36,403 nucleotides of DNA from Candidatus Methylomirabilis sp. (GCA_020722945.1 DYJV01000021.1:1-36403), one strand, 5' to 3'. Counted from the stretch's first letter, positions 1 to 8,823 are shown. The notes: a model not told the origin generated them from the sequence alone. A program made the numbers and translations.

Positions 1-26
1 TTATCACTTCATATCTTCTTTGTCAA
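1..26 (-). promoter_or_regulatory. possible leftward promoter at window edge
   Basis: On the minus strand a perfect TTGACA (21-26) is followed by 17 bases and then TAA at the very end of the window, so the -10 box would be cut by the edge. It could drive a gene lying left of the window. Seen in sequence, but incomplete. Confidence 0.3.
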
Positions 27-29
27 CTA

Positions 30-62
30 ATTTTTTTTATTTTTTTTAAAAAAATAAAAAAT
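30..62. repeat. A/T-only inverted repeat after the secreted-protein gene
   Basis: A run of T with one A is followed by its mirror run of A with one T, giving a possible stem of about 14 A-T pairs. It lies just beyond the stop of the minus-strand gene at 96-770 and may act as its terminator. Simple-sequence content makes this weak. Confidence 0.3.
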
Positions 63-95
63 CTATTTATTACAAGATATTATTAGTGTAAATTT

Positions 96-770
96 TTATT
101 TGACTCCACATAAAGAAAATGAAGATGTCCAAGAACAAGTCTCTCCATCAAAAGCAGAATTACAACTATCCTGAGAATCAAACTGAGCACAATTAATTAG
201 GCACTCTTTAAAAACACCAAAAAAATCAAGATCTTTTTTACAATTTTCATTTGAAGCACACTCTGATTCAGTCAAACCTTCACAAACAGGAGGCTCAATT
301 GGGGCAGGAGTAGTAGCAGTTACAGTAACCTCATAAGCATTATATTTAAGTTCTTTGTTACTATTTCTGTAACCGTAATAAACATCAAAACTCATCCCAC
401 TTGCTTCAGAAAAATCTAAAGGGTTGCTTAAAATATCAAAAGTCTGCGTAGCCGATAATGTAACAGACTTGGAGGGAAACGGAATAGCGATGTTAAATGA
501 CTTTAGATTTACCATCATAACGAGATTAGCTTCTTGACCAACATCAACAGTTGGAACATTTAGTTGTGGCTGCATCATCACCTGATCGCATGCTACTACT
601 TCAATAGAATTCTCAGAAGGATTAGGGAGTGTATTACCAAATTGAAAAAGAACTGCATCAAGTGGTGAAGCAGGTGCTGCACTGCCACAGGTGTAAGTTC
701 CAGCAAATAAAACACCAAATGAGAGTAACATAAAAATAGCTAAAGAAAAGATAACAAATCTAAATTTCAT
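96..770 (-). CDS. secreted cysteine-rich protein of unknown function
   Basis: Not recognised as a named family. The 224-residue product starts with a clear signal peptide (residues about 1-23, cleavage likely after LFAG), so it is exported. The middle (about 25-150) looks beta-rich and has two isolated cysteines. After a Pro/Thr linker (TPAPIEPP) the last 62 residues hold nine cysteines in two similar units beginning CEGLTESECASNENC and CAQFDSQDSCNSAF. That spacing (C-x3-L/F-x3-C-x4-5-C) recalls small disulfide-bonded extracellular modules; this is inference. The start is supported by AGGAGG a few bases upstream. It is a single-gene unit with its own promoter (811-839). A role at the cell surface or in the periplasm is the most that can be said. 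Confidence 0.75.
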   Translation of the reverse strand: MKFRFVIFSLAIFMLLSFGVLFAGTYTCGSAAPASPLDAVLFQFGNTLPNPSENSIEVVACDQVMMQPQLNVPTVDVGQEANLVMMVNLKSFNIAIPFPSKSVTLSATQTFDILSNPLDFSEASGMSFDVYYGYRNSNKELKYNAYEVTVTATTPAPIEPPVCEGLTESECASNENCKKDLDFFGVFKECLINCAQFDSQDSCNSAFDGETCSWTSSFSLCGVK

Positions 771-810
771 AATAAAACCTCCTATTTTTTTGAAATACTT
801 TTACTATATA

Positions 811-839
811 AATATAATCAAAGTAAAAAATTATTTCAA
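811..839 (-). promoter_or_regulatory. promoter of the secreted cysteine-rich protein gene
   Basis: Minus strand: -35 TTGAAA (834-839), 17-base spacer, -10 TATATT (811-816). It lies about 40 bases upstream of the start codon, with an AGGAGG ribosome-binding site between. Good housekeeping-sigma match. Confidence 0.6.
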
Positions 840-877
840 GAATAAACGTTGAAATGTATATCAAATTTTAAAGAGGA

Positions 878-1918
878 TTAATTTAAAATCACTCTCACAC
901 CATCTTTTAGCTCTATATCTTTATACTTTATATTTGATGATTTTATAATCTTCACCAAATCATCCACAGTATAATTTTTTACGATGAGATGGAAACCACT
1001 TTTATTGATACGATAAATAGAGAATGAGATATTAGACTTTTCAAGGATATAGAAGATATGAGATATATCTTCATAATTTTGTGAATTATAAATAATTAGA
1101 GGGATTTGGGTCACTCTCTTGCTATAATTATTACCAACAGATTTACTGCTCTCATTTTTTAAAAACTCTTTTAACTCTGCAAAAAAATTTACATTAAAAT
1201 TAAATGTAGAATTATTGTCAGTTAGATTCGAAAATATCTTTGCTGATTCTTTGAAGGTTTTCAATAAATTGTTATCTTCAGAATATACATTTATATCAAA
1301 AGAGAGATCTTCGATCTTTTTACCAATACTATAAACTTCATTTACCTTAATTTTTTGGTATATAAATTTCAATTTTAAACTTTGATCAAATCTTTTACTC
1401 TCATTAGAACCATTACTAATATTTACAACAATATCATTTATCCCCTTTAGCTCATCATAGATACTCCTTTCACAAATATGATCAACCTCAGAGATACCTG
1501 TAATATTGTCATGTTTGAAACATGAGATAGTAACATAATATTTTTTGCTGCTATAATCTATTTTAAAATCATCAATAATTTTTGATACAGATATATCTAT
1601 TTTCAATGTTTCATTTAGAATGTTGCCAACTTGTTTCTCCTCAACTACTTCATATCCAGATATATATTTAGAAGGGTCAGCTAAAATTTTGGCAGCAATC
1701 TCTTTATCCAACTTCAATTTATCAATCAAGAGAGACATCCCTTTTTTAAGTGCATCATTAACAGCATCTTGACGATTTAGGGCTACATCTTGAGTGAGGA
1801 CACTCAAACCGGTTACTTCAAATGATTCTATATCGCCTGATGCCAAGATATTGAAAGAAAATGCCAATATAAAAAATAGAATTAAAATAAAAAATTTAGA
1901 ATCAGATAAAAAATTCAC
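878..1918 (-). CDS. secreted LPP20/DUF2066-like hypothetical protein
   Basis: 346 residues with an N-terminal hydrophobic export signal (about 9-26). The stretch that follows (VLTQDVALNRQDAVNDALKK) resembles the opening of periplasmic LPP20, FlgT-N and DUF2066-type domains, in which a strand is followed by an Ala-rich helix. No catalytic motif is visible; the rest alternates short strands and Asn/Lys/Ser-rich loops. The start is GTG, chosen because AAGGAG lies five bases upstream on the minus strand. It overlaps the end of the CvpA-like gene by 17 bases, so it is the last gene of a three-gene envelope operon. The similarity is from memory of the family pattern; function unknown. Confidence 0.65.
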   Translation of the reverse strand: MNFLSDSKFFILILFFILAFSFNILASGDIESFEVTGLSVLTQDVALNRQDAVNDALKKGMSLLIDKLKLDKEIAAKILADPSKYISGYEVVEEKQVGNILNETLKIDISVSKIIDDFKIDYSSKKYYVTISCFKHDNITGISEVDHICERSIYDELKGINDIVVNISNGSNESKRFDQSLKLKFIYQKIKVNEVYSIGKKIEDLSFDINVYSEDNNLLKTFKESAKIFSNLTDNNSTFNFNVNFFAELKEFLKNESSKSVGNNYSKRVTQIPLIIYNSQNYEDISHIFYILEKSNISFSIYRINKSGFHLIVKNYTVDDLVKIIKSSNIKYKDIELKDGVRVILN

Positions 1919-2363
1919 TCAAACTCCTTATATAATTCTCTACATATGGGAAAATCTTTGAATTTTTCAAAAGAAAAGAGTTAGTGTAAAACATTAATAT
2001 GTAAGATATCCCAAAGAGTATAAAAGTAGCTTTCAGAAAACCAAATATCAAACCTAATAACTTATCAAGTGCTGAAAATATTGTGATTTTCTCTATTGCT
2101 GCCATAATAAATTTTTTTAGGTACAAACCTGCTAATATAAAAATAAACAACAGAACAACCAATATCATAATCTTAATTTCTATTTGGAATATATAGAAAG
2201 ATTCTATCAAGATAAAAGATTTTATAGAAATAAAAAAAGAGCTTACTATAATCAACAAAGAAACAATAGAAGAGAAAAACCCTTTATTGAAACCATTAAT
2301 AAGAAAAAAGAGATAAAGTAAAATTATTATAATGTCAAAAAGGTTTAACTGAGGTAACATCAT
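1902..2363 (-). CDS. CvpA family inner-membrane protein
   Basis: 153 residues, almost entirely hydrophobic, with four predicted membrane segments (about 8-28, 30-50, 62-82, 103-125). The N-terminal FDIIIILLYLFFLINGFNKG followed by a Phe/Ser-rich second helix, and the LDKLLGLIFGFLKA motif before the last helix, are typical of the CvpA/colicin V production family. Members sit in the inner membrane and are linked to envelope homeostasis; their biochemical role is not settled. It begins one base after the stop of the AsmA-like gene and runs 17 bases into the next gene, so all three are probably cotranscribed and translationally coupled. Confidence 0.8.
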   Translation of the reverse strand: MMLPQLNLFDIIIILLYLFFLINGFNKGFFSSIVSLLIIVSSFFISIKSFILIESFYIFQIEIKIMILVVLLFIFILAGLYLKKFIMAAIEKITIFSALDKLLGLIFGFLKATFILFGISYILMFYTNSFLLKNSKIFPYVENYIRSLSEFFI

Positions 2364-2364
2364 A

Positions 2365-4008
2365 TCACTTCTTTATAATTTGAAGAAGATGCTTCTCAAA
2401 ATTAATATTGAAAATATTATTAGTTGAGTAATCTTTATCTGAAAATTTGCCATCAAGAATAATATTTTTGTAATCTTTGATATCGAGACTTCCATATAAA
2501 TAAAAAGAGAAATCTTTACCCATTAGATTTATTTTAGAGAAAGTTAACTTACTCTTTTCAGCAGAGAATAAACCTTCAGCAGAGTTAAAATTAAGTGAAT
2601 CTTTATGATCCAAATTGAGACTTTTCCCAGAAATATCAATATTAAATATACCATTCATCTTTAATGTGTTGGTTAGGTTAGAAATTTCAACACCATTAAC
2701 ATTAAAATCCTCAATAAAAAAGTGCCCTTGACCATTAGAAAAAAGAGTATCAGCCCCCTCACCTATAAATGACAAATTGAACCTTCCATCAAAAAAAGCA
2801 TTATAATCAAAAATTTTAAGTAAGTTTTTGATATTTATATTGGTTATCTCTGCAGCTACCTGAAAATTTTTATCGGTAAGATAGGTGAACATAAATTTCC
2901 CTTCCCCTAAAGCAAAATTTAATTTATCAATATTAATTTTTTTAGGTTGATAATTAAAGTGTGATTCGAAGTTGTCAAGGAGTATATTATTAACCTTAAA
3001 AGTTTTGAAGCTAATTTTACCATTACACTCCTTAATATAATCTCTTAGTAAACTAAGTTGAAATTTATCGGTCTCTAATGACTCACCATTAAAATTTATA
3101 TTAGCTTTACGAACCCCAGATTCATTTGAAATTAGCAAATCAAATATTAGAGCAGTAAATTTAAAATTTTTAAAGATAAATGATACAGGTTCATTAGCAA
3201 TAAAATTTAAGTTATAAAGAGAGGAGGAATTGGTTTCACCATTAAAAACTATCTTTTGATTATTGGGTAGGTGGATAACTCCATCTTTTAAGAAAGTTGT
3301 ATCGTTACTCTTAGATATATCAACCTCAACAAGGTAATCTAAATAATTTAGTTTAAGATTTTTCTTAAATTCAGATTTAGATTTAATACTACCTGAAAAT
3401 ATTATCTCACCTTTAAGTGAATGGATATTAAACTTGTCCGGAGATTCAAAATCGAGAAGATTAGCTATACTCTCTAATGATAAATTATCAAATGAATTTC
3501 TTATATTAACTTGAAAATTATCTGAGATTCTACCAGTAGATTTGATAGGGGTCCCATTTAAAAAAAAGTTTAATTCAAAAATAAGATGGTCTTTTTTGAG
3601 AGATACCTCTCCAAAACATTTTTTAATAAGGATATCTTCATAGTAAAATGTAAAATCTTTAAAAACAACCTTTTTTATAGGTAGTAGTAAATTGTAGTTA
3701 TTGATTAATTCGCCAAGCTTATCGGAAAAATTTTTTGATATAATTGCACTGTTTATATAGGCAACATTATTAAAAAAATCGATCTTGATATCTTTTGCAT
3801 AAAATCCCTCTGAATAGAGTCCTTGAAGCTTTAAGTGAAAAGGATTTAAAATATTAAAATCTGAATTAGAAATATTTAGGTTCTCTTTAAATAATAGATA
3901 AAAATATCCGCTGAACTTTTGATAAGAGTATTTGGGTAGTGTAGTAATCTTAAAAAAAATAAAGATAACTGGAATAATTAAAATAATAATAGCAATTTTC
4001 TTTTTCAA
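2365..4008 (-). CDS. AsmA/TamB-like membrane-anchored envelope protein
   Basis: 547 residues. One N-terminal membrane anchor (about 4-20) is followed by a long beta-rich region of repeated amphipathic strands, as in AsmA, TamB and DUF3971 proteins, which form periplasmic grooves thought to carry phospholipid toward the outer membrane. The near-C-terminal stretch LNLMGKDFSFYLYGSLDIKD resembles the conserved C-terminal segment of AsmA proteins. It is shorter than typical TamB. The start is TTG, read with a weak AGGAT upstream; no in-frame ATG precedes it. First gene of the set with the CvpA-like and LPP20-like genes. The strand is read from sequence; lipid transport is an inference from family. 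Confidence 0.6.
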   Translation of the reverse strand: MKKKIAIIILIIPVIFIFFKITTLPKYSYQKFSGYFYLLFKENLNISNSDFNILNPFHLKLQGLYSEGFYAKDIKIDFFNNVAYINSAIISKNFSDKLGELINNYNLLLPIKKVVFKDFTFYYEDILIKKCFGEVSLKKDHLIFELNFFLNGTPIKSTGRISDNFQVNIRNSFDNLSLESIANLLDFESPDKFNIHSLKGEIIFSGSIKSKSEFKKNLKLNYLDYLVEVDISKSNDTTFLKDGVIHLPNNQKIVFNGETNSSSLYNLNFIANEPVSFIFKNFKFTALIFDLLISNESGVRKANINFNGESLETDKFQLSLLRDYIKECNGKISFKTFKVNNILLDNFESHFNYQPKKINIDKLNFALGEGKFMFTYLTDKNFQVAAEITNINIKNLLKIFDYNAFFDGRFNLSFIGEGADTLFSNGQGHFFIEDFNVNGVEISNLTNTLKMNGIFNIDISGKSLNLDHKDSLNFNSAEGLFSAEKSKLTFSKINLMGKDFSFYLYGSLDIKDYKNIILDGKFSDKDYSTNNIFNINFEKHLLQIIKK

Positions 4009-4019
4009 AATATTATCCT

Positions 4020-4058
4020 AAAAAAAAAGCCACCTTTTTTATAAAAACAGATGGCTTT
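4020..4058 (-). terminator. terminator after the LysM lipoprotein gene
   Basis: Minus strand: AAAGCCATCT pairs with AGGTGGCTTT across a T/A-rich loop, and the 3' arm runs into eight or more T. It lies between the LysM gene and the AsmA-like gene, so the latter needs readthrough or its own start. Confidence 0.75.
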
Positions 4059-4085
4059 AAAAGATGATTTCTTAAAATTGATTAA

Positions 4086-4523
4086 CTATTTACCATCAGT
4101 AAGCGACCATTTTCCACGTGTCTTAGCAAATTTTACTGCTGCTGCTTTATCATTTGGAGAAAAACTTCTATTTATAGCAAGAACTTGATTTGGGAAAATT
4201 AGATCTGGATCTTTAATAATCTTTTTGTTAGCTTTGTAAATTAAAGGCCACATAAAAGGATCACTATAGATATCTTTATAACTTGAAATCTTCCACAAAC
4301 ACTCACCCTTTTTAACTTTGTAAGAGCTTGTAAGTGTGTCTTTTTTAACTTCTGCAGGTTTTACTACAGGTTTTACTACAGGTTTTACTACAGGTTTCTC
4401 AGCTACTTTTTCTTGTTTTGCTGGAGGTGTAGGCTCCTCTTTTTTTACAACTTGTTTTTTACAACAAGCAGCAAATATAAATAATCCACAAATCAGAACA
4501 ACTAAAACTTTTGAAACTTTCAT
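4086..4523 (-). CDS. LysM domain lipoprotein
   Basis: 145 residues. A lipoprotein signal ends at FAAC (Cys20), so it should be lipid-anchored; Phe at -3 is slightly unusual. A low-complexity linker follows with three VVKP units (about 46-57). A LysM domain (about 68-118: YKVKKGECLWKISS, then a PDLIFPNQVL motif) binds peptidoglycan glycan chains. The form with WPLIYKANKKII between is the one common in Gram-negative envelope proteins that carry LysM next to a Pro/Lys linker. AAAGGAG precedes the ATG. Monocistronic, with promoter 4582-4610 and its own terminator. Likely a cell-wall-associated lipoprotein; no enzyme domain is seen. Confidence 0.85.
   Translation of the reverse strand: MKVSKVLVVLICGLFIFAACCKKQVVKKEEPTPPAKQEKVAEKPVVKPVVKPVVKPAEVKKDTLTSSYKVKKGECLWKISSYKDIYSDPFMWPLIYKANKKIIKDPDLIFPNQVLAINRSFSPNDKAAAVKFAKTRGKWSLTDGK
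4355..4398. repeat. 12-base tandem repeat in the LysM gene
   Basis: Unit GGTTTTACTACA occurs three times in full with a partial fourth copy, in frame, and encodes the repeated VVKP of the linker. Copies are nearly identical at DNA level, which suggests recent slippage. Confidence 0.85.
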
Positions 4524-4581
4524 TTTTTACTCCTTTCACAATTAATAAAAATTAAGATAAAATTATTATCTCCATTTTGGG

Positions 4582-4610
4582 AATATATATAATCTGTATT
4601 TTTTTGTCAA
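4582..4610 (-). promoter_or_regulatory. promoter of the LysM lipoprotein gene
   Basis: Minus strand: TTGACA (4605-4610), 17 bases, TATATT (4582-4587). Near-consensus; leaves a leader of about 50 bases before the ATG. Confidence 0.7.
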
Positions 4611-4783
4611 ATGAAATTTATAAACAATTATATTTTAATGTGTAACTTCTCAATACTACTGTAAATATTATAAAAATTAAAAATTGAAATATACTACTTG
4701 CACACTTAAAATAAGATTTTTATAATTTACTTACTGTATCTAAAAAATCTAAAGTTTTATAGTATCTTAAAAAACAAACTATC

Positions 4784-4812
4784 TTGACTTTATGGCATCC
4801 TAATGGTAATAA
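4784..4812 (+). promoter_or_regulatory. promoter of tRNA-Arg
   Basis: TTGACT (4784-4789), 17 bases, TAATAA (4807-4812). The expected start of transcription falls only a base or two before the mature tRNA 5' end, so little 5' trimming would be needed. The 4620-4780 stretch before it holds nothing I can identify. Confidence 0.7.
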
Positions 4813-4820
4813 ATGTTCAT

Positions 4821-4894
4821 GCCTCTATAGCTCAGGCGGATAGAGCAATGGATTCCTAATCCATGTGCCGCAGGTTCGAGTCCTGCTAGGGGCA
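4821..4894 (+). tRNA. tRNA-Arg(CCU)
   Basis: A full cloverleaf folds: seven-pair acceptor stem GCCTCTA/TAGGGGC, D arm GCTC/GAGC, anticodon stem ATGGA/TCCAT with loop TTCCTAA (anticodon CCU), T arm GCAGG/CCTGC with loop TTCGAGT. The discriminator is A and CCA is not encoded. It stands alone and reads rare AGG arginine codons. Confidence 0.95.
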
Positions 4895-5006
4895 TATTTC
4901 AATATCACACAAATCATACCCAATTTTCAATAATTAAGCTGCCACATAAAATATCTAAATGGTAGACCATCTTACTTATTTAAGCTCTATCATAAAAAAT
5001 GGAAAC

Positions 5007-5038
5007 ATTTAAGAGCAATCTTTATATTGCTCTTAAAT
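5007..5038 (-). terminator. terminator after the fused 2-oxoacid oxidoreductase gene
   Basis: A 12-pair perfect inverted repeat, ATTTAAGAGCAA / TTGCTCTTAAAT with an 8-base loop, lies 25 bases beyond the stop. The T-tract on the minus side is interrupted, so termination may be partial. Confidence 0.6.
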
Positions 5039-5062
5039 TATCCGTTGATGCTTATTAAAAAT

Positions 5063-8000
5063 TTATCTCTCATTCGCCATTTTAATAATATCACTTTCTG
5101 ATAAAAGTTTATCACTGACACCTGAAAGATACTGTAGCCAATTCCACCTATATATATTCTGCTTCTCATTAACTCTGACAATTTCATCGATGGTTTTCTT
5201 GTCTCCTGCAAATTGAGCCATAAGAGTTACAATATCTCTAAAAGATGCTGGATTTTTGACTTCACCTTTTACCTTTTTAGGATTTGGATATATACTCTCA
5301 TAATCAGGATTAGCAGTAATATCTATTCCATTATAAGGCTTTCTTACAAGTATAGGCCATGCTCTTGACTCTACCATCATCTTTGAAATATCAAAAGTTA
5401 AATCATCATTCATTAATCCTTGACCAGTAGGGCATGTTGAGAAAAACTCAATAATTGAAGGTCCCTTATAAGCAATAGCCTCTTTTAATATTTTAAGAGA
5501 GTAAATAGGATCATGAATGGATAATCTCGCTACATAAACCCCTGGAATCGCAATTGCTTGAGCAACCAACTCTTTATGGAAATCTTCTTTCCCTTTCAAC
5601 TCCAGACCATATGGAGAGGTGGTTTTGTTAGAACCAAATCTGCTTGCTCCAGATTTTTGGAAGCCTGTATTCATATATGCTTCATTATTGTATATAACCC
5701 AAGTAATATCTTGATTTTCACCTAACGCAAAATTCAAACCTTGATTCCCTATATCGTAAAAAGCCCCATCACCGCCAAAAACTATAACTTTAGTCAATTT
5801 ATCTATATAATAATTTCTAAACGCACTAAAAAGAGAGATACGAGTTCCGAGAGCAGCAGCACTTGCAGTTCCAAAACCAAAATGTCCACTTGGGTAAACT
5901 CTTGAATTAAAAGGGTTGGAAAGACATGATACTTCTGCACACCCTGTTGCATTAATGGTGTAAATATAAAAACTATTCTCAATCATATGCTGTATCCCTT
6001 TTGCATGAAAACGCTGAATTAATTGAGGTAAAGATTTATAAGTTTCTTCAATAATTTTAGGATTTTCCCTAACCATTTCAGCAGCAGTAAAAACAAGATT
6101 CTCTATCACACCCTCTCCACAACCGGGACAAAGTGAGTGTCCACCGGGTAAAAATTTCTGTCCAGAGTATTTTAGCATAACCTTTTGCAGTATTTTGCTC
6201 TCATTAACTTCAGAGGCCAAAGATGTTGATATATCAAGATCTTTTATACTTTGAGGGGTAAAATCAGATGTAAAATTTACATCATTTTTATTTTTTAATA
6301 TCAGTGCACCAAATTTACAATTTTTTACACAAACTCCGCAACTTTTACAATAATCAGAATCTACATTAATATTAAAAAAAAGTTCTCTATCTTCTTCAGA
6401 TGTTTTACCGGTAAATCTCTTATAATTTAGCTTTTGGAAAAGTTTTTTAACTGAATCCGGCAATTTTAGAAAATCTTCAGATTTCAATATAGTAGTTCTC
6501 AGTGCATTATCTGGACAACCTATTACACATAATCCACAATTAACGCATTTCTCAGCCTGAAAAACAGGCAGTTCTGACCCTATCAGATTTGTTTTGTTAA
6601 ATTTTGAAGTTTTACCTGGAATTATATTTAAAAAATCTTCCCATGGAATATCACCACCATTTTGAACAGGAATTAAAACTTTATTAACAAATCTATCAAA
6701 ATATTTCTCTCCATAAAGATTAGGAAAATCAATAGTTGCAAGTTCATCATCAGTTGAATACTCAACTTTATCTATGTAAAATTTTAACTTTTTAGGTGTG
6801 CTAATTTTGTTTAAATTATCAGTTGTAGTATTTGCATCTCTAATTTCAAGTTTATCTGAGGATGGTATTGAAGTAAAAGGAATATTCAGAAGAGAAAGAT
6901 TTTTTTCAACAACTTGAGGTTTCTTATCTCCAAACTTTTGAAGAAGCTCCTCTTTAAAAATTGATAAGAATTTATCTTCCGGTAAAATTTTAACAAAGTG
7001 ATTAATAATACCAAGCATTGGTGTCCCCGGTAAATTTTTCTTTAAAACAGAAAACACAGCAGAAGTAGCATCAAAAATGATTAAGTTAAATTTATTATCA
7101 TTTAATATATTTTTTATGTTAGCAGATACCGATTTCATAAGATTTTCTACATCTTTTGCAGTATTAACAAGGAGATATCCACCATTTTTTATAGATTTAA
7201 GAAAAGGAACAAGTGAATCATCAATAAGGTATTTATCATTAAACACTCCCAGTATCTCTATCTTTGTTAAATTAGAGCAGTTTCTAATCGGAAAATCAGA
7301 AACCCTCAAACTCATTACAACCATTCCACCTTTCCTTGAAGCACCATATTTTGCACTTGTCTGAACATATTTCCCAGATTTTGCAATTATTTTTGCAAGC
7401 GTTTCCTGAGAAGTTTTGACACCTTCTGCTCCTATGCCAACAAAGGTGATACCTGTCTCCTTCTCCTTAAAATCTTCCTTTTTTACAGGAGTAATAGAGT
7501 TGATCCCAGATATTCCAACATAAAAATTATTTTTAGGTTTTTGGGATAGCATATTTTCAATAATTCCAATACAATCTTCAATACTAAAATTTTGACTACC
7601 AAGGCCATAAACACCACTCACTATTTTAGGAGTTACATTGACAAAATTTGCAGCTTCATTAACATCTTTAAATAAAAATTTCTCATTTGCCTGAGCAACT
7701 TTTTCAAGAACAGTAATAACTTTGGCACTCTGAATGCCAAAAGCTATCTCCTCTGTGCAAGAGGGGTAAAATAAAACAGGTCTTACCAAGCCAACTAAAA
7801 CTCCCTTACTCCTGTAATAATCAACAACCTCTTTCATTGTTTCAGCACCTGCTCCCATCATAACAACTACAAACTCTGCATCCTCTGTAAAATAATTTTC
7901 TACAACATCTATATTAGTGCCAAGAATTTTGTTTGCTATATCCATAACAGCTTTAACATATTTTTTAACATTTTTAAGTGCATAGTCTTGCTTAACTTGC

Positions 8001-8803
8001 GTAGGCATAGTAACATTTATATCTGTAAAAGTCCCCATTAGAACAGGATTTTCAAAATCAGTTTGAAACATACGATTGGGAGAACCAACAAAATATTTCA
8101 AAAATTCATCTGATAAAACTTTAACATTTTCAATGCTGTGGCTTTTAAGGAAACCCTCTCCAGCAATGATTGCAGGAAGCATCACCTGTCTCTGCTCAAT
8201 AGCTTTGCATACTAAAGGAATTAGGTAATGCATCTCTTGATTGTTGCTGCTCATAAGTAAAACCCATCCAGTCCCTCTTGCTGCATAAAGATCAGCATGA
8301 CTATTATGAATACTCAAACCCCCTTTATTTACCTCTCTTGTTTGGAGAGTCATAAGAGCTGGGAGTCTTTTACCTGCTATTGAAAACATATTTTTAAATT
8401 TGTATGTTAATCCTTGGGAAGAGGTGTTATCAGCAAATCGTCCACCCTGAGAAGCAGCTCCTTCAAGAAAAGCCATAGCACCCAACTCACTCTCAGGTTG
8501 AAAATAAAATATCTTTTCACCATAGACATTAACAAAACCATCTGAATAAGCTTTCGCCATACCCTCTGCAATAGGCGTTGATGGAGTAATAGGATAACCA
8601 ACCAACCCTGTCACTAATCTTTTAAGCACATTCACAACCACACTATTCCCGTCACCAATAAAGTCTTCCTGCTTTTTTAATGCTAAAAAATTCTCTTCCC
8701 CAATTTGTATTTTCAAATCTTCAATAAATTTAGATGAGTCAAAGAGATATTTACCATTAAACCTATAATTAAAATCGTAATCAAAATTTATTTTTTTTAG
8801 CAT
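5063..8803 (-). CDS. fused 2-oxoacid:ferredoxin oxidoreductase (pyruvate:ferredoxin oxidoreductase type)
   Basis: A 1246-residue single-chain enzyme that oxidatively decarboxylates a 2-oxoacid, probably pyruvate, with CoA to acyl-CoA, CO2 and reduced ferredoxin (or the reverse). Domain order matches PFOR/NifJ: alpha domain with YPITPSTP (Thr73) and TREV (Arg156), which align with the substrate-binding Thr and Arg of pyruvate enzymes; transketolase-like domain II; gamma domain (about 455-650); ferredoxin domain with CVNCGLCVIGCP (about 752-763) and CKSCGVCVKNCK (about 818-829); then the TPP domain with CPGCGEG (about 891) and GGDGAFYDIGNQG (about 1006). Later Cys in GCAEVSC and STCP fit the proximal cluster. 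It carries about 40 extra N-terminal residues and is longer than usual NifJ (about 1170-1200). AAAGGAG precedes the ATG. Single gene with a palindrome-rich control region. Substrate assignment is inference. Confidence 0.9.
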   Translation of the reverse strand: MLKKINFDYDFNYRFNGKYLFDSSKFIEDLKIQIGEENFLALKKQEDFIGDGNSVVVNVLKRLVTGLVGYPITPSTPIAEGMAKAYSDGFVNVYGEKIFYFQPESELGAMAFLEGAASQGGRFADNTSSQGLTYKFKNMFSIAGKRLPALMTLQTREVNKGGLSIHNSHADLYAARGTGWVLLMSSNNQEMHYLIPLVCKAIEQRQVMLPAIIAGEGFLKSHSIENVKVLSDEFLKYFVGSPNRMFQTDFENPVLMGTFTDINVTMPTQVKQDYALKNVKKYVKAVMDIANKILGTNIDVVENYFTEDAEFVVVMMGAGAETMKEVVDYYRSKGVLVGLVRPVLFYPSCTEEIAFGIQSAKVITVLEKVAQANEKFLFKDVNEAANFVNVTPKIVSGVYGLGSQNFSIEDCIGIIENMLSQKPKNNFYVGISGINSITPVKKEDFKEKETGITFVGIGAEGVKTSQETLAKIIAKSGKYVQTSAKYGASRKGGMVVMSLRVSDFPIRNCSNLTKIEILGVFNDKYLIDDSLVPFLKSIKNGGYLLVNTAKDVENLMKSVSANIKNILNDNKFNLIIFDATSAVFSVLKKNLPGTPMLGIINHFVKILPEDKFLSIFKEELLQKFGDKKPQVVEKNLSLLNIPFTSIPSSDKLEIRDANTTTDNLNKISTPKKLKFYIDKVEYSTDDELATIDFPNLYGEKYFDRFVNKVLIPVQNGGDIPWEDFLNIIPGKTSKFNKTNLIGSELPVFQAEKCVNCGLCVIGCPDNALRTTILKSEDFLKLPDSVKKLFQKLNYKRFTGKTSEEDRELFFNINVDSDYCKSCGVCVKNCKFGALILKNKNDVNFTSDFTPQSIKDLDISTSLASEVNESKILQKVMLKYSGQKFLPGGHSLCPGCGEGVIENLVFTAAEMVRENPKIIEETYKSLPQLIQRFHAKGIQHMIENSFYIYTINATGCAEVSCLSNPFNSRVYPSGHFGFGTASAAALGTRISLFSAFRNYYIDKLTKVIVFGGDGAFYDIGNQGLNFALGENQDITWVIYNNEAYMNTGFQKSGASRFGSNKTTSPYGLELKGKEDFHKELVAQAIAIPGVYVARLSIHDPIYSLKILKEAIAYKGPSIIEFFSTCPTGQGLMNDDLTFDISKMMVESRAWPILVRKPYNGIDITANPDYESIYPNPKKVKGEVKNPASFRDIVTLMAQFAGDKKTIDEIVRVNEKQNIYRWNWLQYLSGVSDKLLSESDIIKMANER

Positions 8804-8823
8804 TGGCTACTCCTTTATGTTTT

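Noticed and set aside
4336-4545. 69-residue plus-strand frame with FTTGFTTG repeats
   Set aside because: It is the reverse reading of the LysM tandem repeat and lipoprotein signal.
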